From contig CALABP010000086.1 in NCBI GenBank assembly GCA_937885695.1, positions 1 through 32,584 of the forward strand: DNA of 32,584 nt, given 5' to 3'. A program made the position numbers and the translations under genes. This document shows positions 14,574-22,206 of the stretch, piece after piece; positions within the stretch are counted from its first letter, which is position 1, and every line of letters begins with the position of its first letter. The notes beneath the pieces were generated by a model, which saw only the letters and a program-made list of their open reading frames with translations, was not told the DNA's origin and did no database searches. The DNA comes from DTU089 sp002440045. Its GTDB lineage: Bacteria > Bacillota > Clostridia > Oscillospirales > Acutalibacteraceae.

Positions 14574-15407
14574 ATGTTTAAAATAGGCTGTCACTTATCA
14601 AGTTCAAAAGGGTATCTTGCCATGGCGCAGGAGGCGTTTAAAATCGGCGCAAACGATTTTCAGTTTTTTACACGCAATCCGCGCGGCGGCACTGCAAAAC
14701 CCCTTGACCTTGAAGACGTTGCAAAATTTGAAGCATACAGAAAAGAAAACGGCATCGTTTCGGTGCTTGCCCACGCGCCTTACACCATGAACGCCTGTTC
14801 AAAAGACCCGCATTTGCGCGATTTTGCGCGCGATATGATGGCTGACGACATTTCGAAGCTTGAAAACATTGAGGGCGCGATGTATAACTTTCATCCCGGA
14901 AGCCACGTCGGTCAGGGGCTTGAAACGGGAATCGAATATATCTCGCAAATGCTGGACACCGTGCTTTTTAAGGAGCAAAAAACGGTTGTTCTGCTTGAAA
15001 CAATGGCGGGAAAAGGCAGTGAGGTCGGAAGCCGCTTTTCGGAGCTTCGCGAAATTATTGACAAAGTTTCGCTTAACGAAAAACTCGGCGTTTGCCTTGA
15101 CACCTGCCACATCTTTGACGCAGGCTATGACATTGTAAATGACCTTGACGGGGTGCTTGAAGAGTTTGACGAAACAATCGGTTTAAAAAGACTTAAAGCA
15201 ATTCACCTTAACGACAGTATGAATTATCTCGGCTGTCACAAGGACCGCCACGCAAAAATCGGCGAAGGCGCCATTGGGCTTGACGCAATTTCTGGAATAA
15301 TCAATCACCCGAAGTTAAGAGAGCTGCCGTTTTTCCTTGAAACGCCGAACGACATTGCGGGATACGAAAAAGAAATTACTCTTTTAAAATCGCTTTACAA
15401 GTCATAA
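14574..15407 (+). CDS. nfo: endonuclease IV (AP endonuclease)
   Basis: A 277-residue AP endonuclease of the xylose-isomerase-like TIM-barrel fold. It cuts DNA 5' of abasic sites and removes blocked 3' ends in base excision repair. All nine residues expected for the trinuclear zinc centre are present: H67, H107, E142, D176, H179, H211, D224, H226 and E256, within blocks such as NFHPGSHVGQG, CLDTCHIFDAG and KDRHAKIGEG. The ATG has AGAGG five bases upstream and lies 24 nt after the DUF1015 stop codon, so the two are likely cotranscribed. No strong terminator follows. Confidence 0.97.
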   Translation: MFKIGCHLSSSKGYLAMAQEAFKIGANDFQFFTRNPRGGTAKPLDLEDVAKFEAYRKENGIVSVLAHAPYTMNACSKDPHLRDFARDMMADDISKLENIEGAMYNFHPGSHVGQGLETGIEYISQMLDTVLFKEQKTVVLLETMAGKGSEVGSRFSELREIIDKVSLNEKLGVCLDTCHIFDAGYDIVNDLDGVLEEFDETIGLKRLKAIHLNDSMNYLGCHKDRHAKIGEGAIGLDAISGIINHPKLRELPFFLETPNDIAGYEKEITLLKSLYKS

Positions 15408-15482
15408 TGCGGTATTTTTGTGATTTATCGCGTTACCGGCCGAAAATTTTTCGCAAGTGTCAAAATATTACATTTTAATCTC

Positions 15483-15514
15483 TTGCATTTTGTAATGTTA
15501 TATGATAGTATAAT
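15483..15514 (+). promoter_or_regulatory. putative promoter of the TetR-type regulator
   Basis: TTGCAT (15483-15488) is followed after 17 bases by TAGTAT (15506-15511), which overlaps a perfect TATAAT at 15509-15514 (20-base spacing). Either hexamer could be the -10. A 6-bp inverted repeat (ATTACA ... TGTAAT) brackets the -35 and could be an autoregulatory operator, but it is short and weak. Confidence 0.5.
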
Positions 15515-15518
15515 TCAT

Positions 15519-15681
15519 AGGTGTAAAGGAAGCGGTCATCCGAACTTTTATCCGTTTAAATGATTACACAATTTAAAATGCGGATTTTTCGCGTTTTATT
15601 TTCAGTAAGCGTTTCAGACGGACCATTCCTACAGATGCCGGATCACCTGCCACAAATTATCTCAAGAAAAGGTGTGAACGT
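15519..15681 (+). other. long, possibly structured 5' leader of the TetR-type gene
   Basis: About 160 nt separate the putative transcription start from the ATG. The leader holds several complementary pieces: an AAAATGCG/CGCGTTTT hairpin near 15576-15598 followed by a T-rich stretch, GGTC near 15534 with GACC near 15620, and CACCT near 15645 able to pair with the AGGTG of the ribosome binding site near 15670. I do not recognise a known riboswitch. Structure is an inference from base pairing by eye. Confidence 0.35.
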
Positions 15682-16266
15682 ATGAACGGTTCCTCAAGAA
15701 GAACAATCAACGAAAACGACAGACGCGTTAAAAGAACAAAACGCTCTTTGCGCGACGCTCTCTTTAAACTTTTGAGCGAAAAGCCCTTTAACCAGATTTC
15801 TGTTACTGAGCTTACAGACCTCGCCGATGTAAACAGGGCTACTTTCTATTTCTATTATGACGACATATACGATATGCTTATCCATATTCAGGACGAGGTA
15901 TTTGCTCAGTTTGAATCGCTCGTTCTCGGCAACGACATTCTCGATTCTACCGACGAAATGGAAGAGTATTTCACAGGGCTTCTTAATTTCTGCATCGAAA
16001 ACTACGATATGTGCAGATTCGTTCTTTCAAACGACGTCAGCAACGTTCTTTGGAAAAAGATTATTAAGCTCATTACAAGAAACGTTCCCAACTCCAAAAA
16101 ACGCTTTCCTGCAGACGACCCCAGATGCTACATCACAACATATGCCATATCCGCTCTTATCGGCGTTGTTACGGCATGGCTTAGCGACGGAATGAAGGTT
16201 CCCGCAGAAGAGCTTGCAAAAGTTATGACAAAGCTTTATCTCGGCGGTTCTTCAAGCGTAAAATAA
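15682..16266 (+). CDS. TetR/AcrR-family transcriptional regulator
   Basis: A 194-residue DNA-binding protein. The N-terminal 65 residues form a TetR-type three-helix domain: basic RRVKRTKRSLRDALFKLL, then FNQISVTELTDLADVNRATF, ending in FYFYYDDIYDML. The C-terminal ligand-binding part resembles the TetR_C group found in DhaS-like regulators, with low similarity by eye. The ligand is unknown. The ribosome binding site AAAGGTGTG is five bases from the ATG. It is convergent with the exporter operon at 16401-20699 and is the nearest regulator to it, so that operon and its own promoter are candidate targets. A strong terminator follows. Confidence 0.9.
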   Translation: MNGSSRRTINENDRRVKRTKRSLRDALFKLLSEKPFNQISVTELTDLADVNRATFYFYYDDIYDMLIHIQDEVFAQFESLVLGNDILDSTDEMEEYFTGLLNFCIENYDMCRFVLSNDVSNVLWKKIIKLITRNVPNSKKRFPADDPRCYITTYAISALIGVVTAWLSDGMKVPAEELAKVMTKLYLGGSSSVK

Positions 16267-16283
16267 GTCCGTTTTAAAAAATC

Positions 16284-16332
16284 AAACGCAATTCACGGTG
16301 CATTTTTTAAGCAGTTGTGAATTGCGTTTTTT
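16284..16332 (+). terminator. intrinsic terminator after the TetR-type gene
   Basis: A perfect 13-bp stem (AAACGCAATTCAC 16284-16296 with 16317-16329), a loop of 20 bases, and a run of T residues at 16327-16332. Confidence 0.85.
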
Positions 16333-16354
16333 ATTATGGCATTACTTATTTCAT

Positions 16355-16393
16355 AAAAAAAGCCGCAGCACAGTTGTTTGTGATGCGGCTTTT
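16355..16393 (-). terminator. intrinsic terminator after the exporter permease gene
   Basis: A stem of AAAAGCCGCA (16358-16367) with its complement at 16384-16393, extended after a one-base mismatch by CACA/TGTG. On the minus strand it is followed by seven T residues (complement of 16355-16361). It lies a few bases after the permease stop codon and back to back with the plus-strand terminator. Confidence 0.85.
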
Positions 16394-16400
16394 AATATAA

Positions 16401-19400
16401 TTACTCTACGGATTTAAGCGACTCAACCATGCTTATCTTTTTGAGTTTAAAGTGCATAGCAAGGTTTACTATGACCGCAAACAGCAATGTGAGCGCCGCG
16501 GATATAACGAAGCTTAAAGGCTTTAAGTCCGTGCTGAACGTAACCGTGTCAATATCTATAACACCGATTATGGCAAAGTTAAGGAATACGCCGAGAACAA
16601 GCCCCAAAATTATGCCGATAACGGTTAAGAAAACGTTTTCACGGTAAATATACGCCGAAACCTCGCCGTCATAGAAGCCGAGAACCTTAAGAGTTGCAAG
16701 CTCTCTTATGCGCTCGTTGATGTTTATATTGTTAAGGTTATAAAGAACAACAAACGCAAGCGCCATTGCGGCGAATATAAGGATTATCGTAACAAGGTTA
16801 AGGCTGTTGATTATGTTCTTGAAATTGTCGATAACAACAGATGTATAAACCGTTCCGTTTATGCCGTCTATATCGTTAATCTGCGTTTCAAGAGCATTTT
16901 TGTCGTCCGCAGTGAAGTTATCGGGCGTGTGGCAGAAGAGGTAGTTATATGTCGGCGCACTGCCCGTGATATTAGCATAGCACGTCGGCGTAAGGTATAC
17001 ATAGTGGAAGGTATAGTTATCAACAATGCCAGTTACGGGAATCGTATATTCAACCGTTCTTGAGCCTTCAAGCCACGTTACCTTGATTGAATCGCCGACC
17101 TTTGTGTTTGTCTTTTTGGCAAACTTGCTTGTGATAATTGCGCCGTCGTCCGTAAGACTTACCGTTTTGCCCTTGTGAACAAGGTTTACAAACTGCGGAA
17201 GCGTTTCGGGCGATTCGCTTACAAGCACGTCAACCTCAAGTCGTTCGTCGCTTCTGTCGGAGAAGCCTGTGCAGACTTTAAGATAACCGAGCATTGACGA
17301 CTCAATGCCGTTAAGAGAATTGACTTTTGAAACAATTTCGCTGTCCTGCGAGCTACTTTGACCGCGCTTTAAAACGACCTGAAGGTCATACTGCGCAACG
17401 CCGTTTTCGCCGTACTGATTTTCAATAACCGACGAAATTGAGTCCTGAAGCCCGAACGCCGCAAGCATAAGCGCCGTACAGCCGGCAATACCGAGGACGG
17501 TAACAAAAAATCTCTTTTTGTTTCTGAAAAGATTTCGCGCGGTAACCTTTGAAGTGAAATTCATTCTGTTCCAGATGAACTTTATGTTTTCGAGGAACAC
17601 GCGCTTGCCCTCTTTCGGGGGCTTCGGGCGCATAAGTACTGCGGGAACCGAAACAAGCTCGCTTCTGCACGCAAGAAGCGCCGCGCCGACTGTCGTTCCG
17701 ACAGAAAGAATTATGCCGAGAACTATATAAACGGGAATGTAATGAATTACAAGGTCGGGTATGTCATACATTATCTGCCACGCCGAGAAAATCGCTTTGG
17801 GGAAAACATAGAAGCCCGCCGAAACACCGATTATAACGCCGAAAAGGCTTGCCGTGCCCGCATACAAAATATACTTTCCGACAATCATTTTGTTTGAATA
17901 GCCGAGAGCCTTTAACGTACCGAGCTGTGTGCGCTCCTCTTCAACCATTCTTGTCATTGTGGTAAGGCAAATAAGCGTTGACACAATAAAGAAGAAGGTC
18001 GGGAAAATGTAAGCAAGCTTCTGCATATTTTCGGCAACCTGACCGTAGCCCGTGTAGCCCGGGGAATCGTTGCGGTCATAAACAAACCAGAACGCGCCGT
18101 TTTTAATGTTCTCAATAAGCGCAACGCCCTTATTGTATTCGGTTTTTGCGGTACCGAGCTTTGCTTCGGCTTCTGCCTCGGCGTCTTTAAGCTTCTTTTC
18201 GGCGCTGACTATAAGCGCTTTGATGTTCTGATACTGCTGGGTCTTTGTTGCAAGTGTTATTTGCGCCTGATTGTATTTTGTCTGCGCTTCAATTGCGCCG
18301 AGCTTTAAAGTAAGACCGCTTTCGTCAAGCTTTGTTTTATATGCGGCAAGCTGTTTTTCCGCCGAAGAAAGCTGTGCTTTTGCGGCTTTAAGCTGAGCGT
18401 CGGCAGATTTAAGCTGAGCGTCGGCGGCATCATACTCCGCCTTTTTTTGGTCATATTCAGCCTTGCTCGCGCGATACTTTTCCTCTGCAACGGCAAGCTC
18501 CGTTGTGTATTGGTCAAGAAGCGTTTCAACTTCAACTATCGCTTCGGCGGCTGTTCCCTGAGCCGTAAGAGAAGCAAGAGAACGAAGCGTTTTTGCAAGC
18601 TCCGGATTTGTTTCTTCAAGTCTGTCAGCCATACCGTTAAGGTCAAGGTCGCCTATTGCAACGTTCTGATTCTCTTTGAGTGTAGCAAGCGTTGTCTCGG
18701 TAGCCTGAATCATCTTTTTAGCGGCGGTGATTTCAGCGGCAGCCAATGTAAGCTGAACGTTTGCCGACTCAAGCTGACTGTTTGCGTCGTCGGCGGCGGC
18801 ACGGTTAGTGTCGTATTCGCTCTGACGTTTTAAAAGCTCGGCGTTTCCTTCTGTGACAGCCTGCGCTTTAACGTTATATTCGGTAACTGCGGCAACGTAT
18901 TCGTCGCTTCCCGAATCAATCTCGGCCTGGGCGGCGTTATACTGTTTCTCCATTTCGGCCTGAGCGTCTTTTAACTGCTGTTCGCCTGTTTTTTCGAGGC
19001 CGTAAAGCTCTTCTAGCTTATTTCTGCCCTCGTCGAGTTGGGTATTAATTACGCTTTCGGCGCTCTTAATTTCCTCGCCGGCTTTAAGTATTTTGCTTGT
19101 AAGTCCGACTTCAAGAATAGCGCCCCTGCGTTTTACGATGCTGTCGGACATAGAGAGGATTTTTTCCTGCACGCCGTCAACATATTTTTCGTATTCATCG
19201 GTATACGCTTCGTATTTTTCGGGGTTGTTAAGCGTAACGTAAACTTCGCTGTAATAGCTTATGTTAGCGTTAAAGCATTCGTCCGAAACGTATATAAAGT
19301 CGCCGAGCTTGCCGCTTCCGGCGGTGGTTGTTCCGCGTTCATACGACACCCAATAGGGCGAAAGCACAACGCCGACAATTTCAAATTCGGTTTCTTTAAG

Positions 19401-19967
19401 GTAGTAAGACATTTCTTCGCCGTCGCCCACAACCTTAATTTTGTTGCCGATTTTAAGCTCTTCGGGCGTTGAAAGAGAGCTGCACGTCACAACGCACTCG
19501 TGCGTGTTTTCGGGGTAGCGCCCTTCTATAAGCTTCAATCTGTTTATGTAATTGATGTCATTTTCGCCGTTGTCAAATGCTTTAGCCTTTGAAACGTCAA
19601 GTCCGAGTACTCTTAAAGTAAGCTCCGAGCCGTCAATATCGACTATGCCTTTGTACTCTTCGCCGTCTTTTGAAAGCGTTTGCACAAAGCCGTCGGCAAA
19701 CTTTTCGCCCTGAACCGCCTTAACCTCGGGCAATTCGCGTATCTCTTTCAAATCGTCCTCATAAATGCCGATATATGACTGAAGCCTTATATCCATAAGG
19801 TTGTATTTGTTATAATAGTTCGCCGCCGTGTCTCTCATATCGGGATAAACGGCGTTAAAGCCGACAAAAAGACCGCTTCCGAGAGCCACTATTGCGACTA
19901 TTGAGATAAACCTGCTCAGAGTCTTTTTGACAGAGCGGAGAGTATCGGTAAAATATGCTTTACTCAT
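16401..19967 (-). CDS. FtsX/MacB-like ABC exporter permease with long coiled coil
   Basis: A 1188-residue permease. It has an N-terminal membrane helix (about 18-40), an extracellular MacB-like region (about 45-280), then roughly 350 residues rich in A, E, Q and K with heptad character (about 290-640) predicted as a long extracellular coiled coil. A first FtsX domain with about three helices follows (from about residue 655, containing MVEEERTQLGTLKALGYS). Then come a helix near the TVLGIAGCTALML stretch, a second extracellular domain and a C-terminal FtsX domain (RIRELATLKVLGFY). Such permeases pair with LolD/MacB-type ATPases and usually export or sense peptides or lipids, or transmit force; the cargo is unknown. 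It lies 30 nt after its ATPase gene. A 21-bp tandem repeat sits inside the coiled-coil region. Confidence 0.88.
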   Translation of the reverse strand: MSKAYFTDTLRSVKKTLSRFISIVAIVALGSGLFVGFNAVYPDMRDTAANYYNKYNLMDIRLQSYIGIYEDDLKEIRELPEVKAVQGEKFADGFVQTLSKDGEEYKGIVDIDGSELTLRVLGLDVSKAKAFDNGENDINYINRLKLIEGRYPENTHECVVTCSSLSTPEELKIGNKIKVVGDGEEMSYYLKETEFEIVGVVLSPYWVSYERGTTTAGSGKLGDFIYVSDECFNANISYYSEVYVTLNNPEKYEAYTDEYEKYVDGVQEKILSMSDSIVKRRGAILEVGLTSKILKAGEEIKSAESVINTQLDEGRNKLEELYGLEKTGEQQLKDAQAEMEKQYNAAQAEIDSGSDEYVAAVTEYNVKAQAVTEGNAELLKRQSEYDTNRAAADDANSQLESANVQLTLAAAEITAAKKMIQATETTLATLKENQNVAIGDLDLNGMADRLEETNPELAKTLRSLASLTAQGTAAEAIVEVETLLDQYTTELAVAEEKYRASKAEYDQKKAEYDAADAQLKSADAQLKAAKAQLSSAEKQLAAYKTKLDESGLTLKLGAIEAQTKYNQAQITLATKTQQYQNIKALIVSAEKKLKDAEAEAEAKLGTAKTEYNKGVALIENIKNGAFWFVYDRNDSPGYTGYGQVAENMQKLAYIFPTFFFIVSTLICLTTMTRMVEEERTQLGTLKALGYSNKMIVGKYILYAGTASLFGVIIGVSAGFYVFPKAIFSAWQIMYDIPDLVIHYIPVYIVLGIILSVGTTVGAALLACRSELVSVPAVLMRPKPPKEGKRVFLENIKFIWNRMNFTSKVTARNLFRNKKRFFVTVLGIAGCTALMLAAFGLQDSISSVIENQYGENGVAQYDLQVVLKRGQSSSQDSEIVSKVNSLNGIESSMLGYLKVCTGFSDRSDERLEVDVLVSESPETLPQFVNLVHKGKTVSLTDDGAIITSKFAKKTNTKVGDSIKVTWLEGSRTVEYTIPVTGIVDNYTFHYVYLTPTCYANITGSAPTYNYLFCHTPDNFTADDKNALETQINDIDGINGTVYTSVVIDNFKNIINSLNLVTIILIFAAMALAFVVLYNLNNININERIRELATLKVLGFYDGEVSAYIYRENVFLTVIGIILGLVLGVFLNFAIIGVIDIDTVTFSTDLKPLSFVISAALTLLFAVIVNLAMHFKLKKISMVESLKSVE
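18387..18428 (-). repeat. 21-bp tandem duplication in the coiled-coil coding region
   Basis: Two adjacent 21-bp copies (18387-18407 and 18408-18428) differ by about two bases and encode a seven-residue repeat of the type SADAQLK. The unit equals one coiled-coil heptad, so duplications here lengthen the coil without breaking frame or phase. Confidence 0.75.
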
Positions 19968-19997
19968 CGCAAATTATCCTTTCATTCTCTGAGAAAA

Positions 19998-20699
19998 TTA
20001 CCATTCGATGTTTTCTACGGGCATCGGATTTTCGTTTGTTTCAATCTTAACTACCCTGCCGCTTTTCATTGAAATAACCCTGTCTGCCATGGGCGTAATT
20101 GCGGTGTTGTGGGTGATAACAATAACCGTCATACCCGTTTCGCGGCTTGTATCCTGAAGAAGCTTTAAAATCTGCTTGCCGGTGTTATAGTCAAGCGCGC
20201 CCGTCGGCTCGTCGCAAAGAAGTATTTTCGGGTTTTTGGCAAGCGCCCTTGCAATTGAAACGCGCTGCTGTTCACCGCCCGAAAGCTGTGCCGGGAAGTT
20301 GTTAAGGCGCTCGCCGAGGCCCACGCGCTCAAGCACCTTTGCGGGACTTAACGCTTTTGTGCCTATCTGCGTTGCAAGCTCAACGTTTTCAAGCGCCGTA
20401 AGGTTCGGCACAAGGTTATAAAACTGGAACACAAAGCCAACGTCATAACGTCTGTACTCGATAAGGCGTTTGCTGTCGTATTCGTTAACAAGGTCGCCCG
20501 CAACGCGAACCTTACCGTCGTCGCAGTCGTCCATTCCGCCGAGAATGTTAAGAACGGTGGTTTTGCCCGCGCCGCTCGCGCCGACGATTATGCAAAACTC
20601 GCCCTGTTCTATGTTGAATGTTACGCCGTCGGCGGCATTAATTACCACCTCGCCCATCTTATATCTCTTATATACCGAATCAAACTCAATAAAGCTCAT
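19998..20699 (-). CDS. LolD/MacB-type ABC transporter ATPase
   Basis: A 233-residue single nucleotide-binding domain. Walker A is GASGAGKTT, the Q-loop lies in VFQFYNLVPNLTALENVEL, the signature is LSGGEQQRVSIARAL, Walker B with D-loop is LLCDEPTGALD, and the H-loop is VIVITHN. The sequence is typical of the LolD/MacB/FtsE group that powers FtsX-fold permeases by mechanotransmission rather than classical transport. It is the first gene of a two-gene operon with the coiled-coil permease. A consensus promoter at 20766-20794 and an operator-like palindrome at 20724-20738 lie upstream. Confidence 0.95.
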   Translation of the reverse strand: MSFIEFDSVYKRYKMGEVVINAADGVTFNIEQGEFCIIVGASGAGKTTVLNILGGMDDCDDGKVRVAGDLVNEYDSKRLIEYRRYDVGFVFQFYNLVPNLTALENVELATQIGTKALSPAKVLERVGLGERLNNFPAQLSGGEQQRVSIARALAKNPKILLCDEPTGALDYNTGKQILKLLQDTSRETGMTVIVITHNTAITPMADRVISMKSGRVVKIETNENPMPVENIEW

Positions 20700-20723
20700 A
20701 TGTTTCAGCCTTTCTTTATTTTT

Positions 20724-20738
20724 AACGGCATTGCCGTT
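20724..20738. promoter_or_regulatory. operator-like palindrome upstream of the exporter operon
   Basis: AACGGCATTGCCGTT is a perfect 15-base palindrome (7-bp arms) between the promoter and the ATPase start codon. It is a candidate binding site for a dimeric repressor such as the nearby TetR-type protein, or a leader hairpin. Confidence 0.45.
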
Positions 20739-20765
20739 TAAAGACGTTTTTATATCCGAATTGAT

Positions 20766-20794
20766 ATTTTATACCGAAATAAAACGCAAGTCAA
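20766..20794 (-). promoter_or_regulatory. sigma-A promoter for the exporter operon
   Basis: On the minus strand: TTGACT -35 (20789-20794), a 17-base spacer and TAAAAT -10 (20766-20771). The leader to the ATPase ATG is about 60 nt. Confidence 0.75.
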
Positions 20795-20811
20795 CAAATA
20801 ATTGTTTCCTT

Positions 20812-22206
20812 TTAATCGGCCGCCGTGACTTTATAAGCCGCGCGCATAACCGACGACGCCACGGGGATTGCGTTTGACGCGCCCCAGCCGCCGTTTTCTA
20901 TTACAACGACAATGGCAAGCGGGCAATCCTCGCTTTTTGAAAAGCCCATAAACCACGCGTGCGGCTCCTGCCCGTCGCCGACCTCTGCCGTGCCTGTTTT
21001 TCCGCACATCGAAAGCCCCTTGAAGTTGTAATCGCCGTAGCCGTTTTCGACGTTGCTTCGCATCATTCCCGCAAGAAGGTCTGCGGTGCCCTGCTCAATA
21101 TATTTTTCGGAAGCGGGCTTCGTTTTTATCAGGGCTTTGCCCGTGGGCGACGAAACCTCAGACACAACGTACGGCATAACAGCCGTGCCGCCGTTTGCAA
21201 TTGCGCCGACAACCGTGAGCATATGATAAGGATTGACAAGCGTTGTATACTGACCGACGCCCGCCCATGCAAGGTCAGAGCTTTCAGCCCCCGAGAGGTC
21301 GAAAATACTTTTTTCCGTATATGAATTGCCGAATGAAAAGCTTTTTCCGAAACGGAATTCTTTAGCTGTTGCAGTAAGCGCGTCGCTTCCGAGCTCCACC
21401 GCGAGATGTGCATACGCGCCGTTGCAGGACTCTGTAAAAGCGCTTGAAAAGTCAAGCTTTCCGTGAGCGTGCGGACACGTTACGTTTACGCCGTTTATCA
21501 CGGTTTTTCCAGTGCAGGTATATTCCCATGAGGATATGTCGCTTTTATTTTCTATGGCGCACGCCGTCGTAATTATTTTAAAAACAGAACCGGGTGTATA
21601 AAGTCCGTCGATAAGCCTGTTCATATAAACGCCCGTGTACTTGCCCGTTTTGTCGTTTTCAATTGTTTCGGCGTCGGGCTTGTTTCTTATATCGTAATTG
21701 GGGCTTGAAACCGAGCACAAAATTTCGCCTGTTTTATAGTTATATACCGCAACAACGCCCTTTCTGCCGTTTAAGCTGTCAAGAGCCGCGGCGCTGACAT
21801 CGCTTGAAAGCGTAAGCTTTACGTCGTTGCCCCTGCCGTTTTTAACGAGTGAATAAAGACCCGTTATGCGGCTGTAGCCTATAAGCTCGCGCTTATACGC
21901 CGTCTGCACGCCAGAGGCTATATAGCCCTCGCTGTCGCCGACTATGTGAAGCGTTGAGCGGCGTACTCTTTCGGAATTGTTATAAACGCGCTCGCCGTCA
22001 ACCGTAGAAGCGAGCGTTTCGCCGTCGCGGTCGACAATATTGCCCGCCGCGATAAAACTGCCGTCGCTTGTAAGATGCTTGTTTGCGCGCATAGTCGCCC
22101 ATTTTTCGGCGTTTATGCCGAGCTTTACACCGAGAAAAATCATTCCCGCAGTCACTGCCGCCACGAGCAAAAGCACGACAAATCCGCGTTTAGCCGTTGT
22201 TTTCAA
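20812..22206 (-). CDS. class B penicillin-binding protein (peptidoglycan transpeptidase)
   Basis: A 464-residue PBP2/FtsI-like transpeptidase with an N-terminal membrane anchor (about 7-28), a short pedestal containing NIVDRDGETLA (56-66), and a transpeptidase domain. The active-site motifs are intact: SVFK (S207 nucleophile, K210), SCN (260-262) and KTG (403-405). It crosslinks peptidoglycan outside the membrane. It is short for the family and has no PASTA repeats. The start is a TTG at 22206 with GGAGG eight bases upstream inside the end of the SEDS gene, so the two overlap by 17 bases. The ATG at 22248 lacks a site and is rejected. In this arrangement it is the cognate partner of the SEDS polymerase. 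Confidence 0.93.
   Translation of the reverse strand: MKTTAKRGFVVLLLVAAVTAGMIFLGVKLGINAEKWATMRANKHLTSDGSFIAAGNIVDRDGETLASTVDGERVYNNSERVRRSTLHIVGDSEGYIASGVQTAYKRELIGYSRITGLYSLVKNGRGNDVKLTLSSDVSAAALDSLNGRKGVVAVYNYKTGEILCSVSSPNYDIRNKPDAETIENDKTGKYTGVYMNRLIDGLYTPGSVFKIITTACAIENKSDISSWEYTCTGKTVINGVNVTCPHAHGKLDFSSAFTESCNGAYAHLAVELGSDALTATAKEFRFGKSFSFGNSYTEKSIFDLSGAESSDLAWAGVGQYTTLVNPYHMLTVVGAIANGGTAVMPYVVSEVSSPTGKALIKTKPASEKYIEQGTADLLAGMMRSNVENGYGDYNFKGLSMCGKTGTAEVGDGQEPHAWFMGFSKSEDCPLAIVVVIENGGWGASNAIPVASSVMRAAYKVTAAD

Noticed and set aside
15440..15453. Short A/T palindrome (CGAAAATTTTTCG) after nfo as a terminator
   Set aside because: It has no GC stem and no following T-run, so I do not call it a terminator.
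19985..19995. Short TTCTCTGAGAA palindrome between the exporter ATPase and permease genes
   Set aside because: Only 5-bp arms inside an operon gap; too short for a terminator and likely chance.
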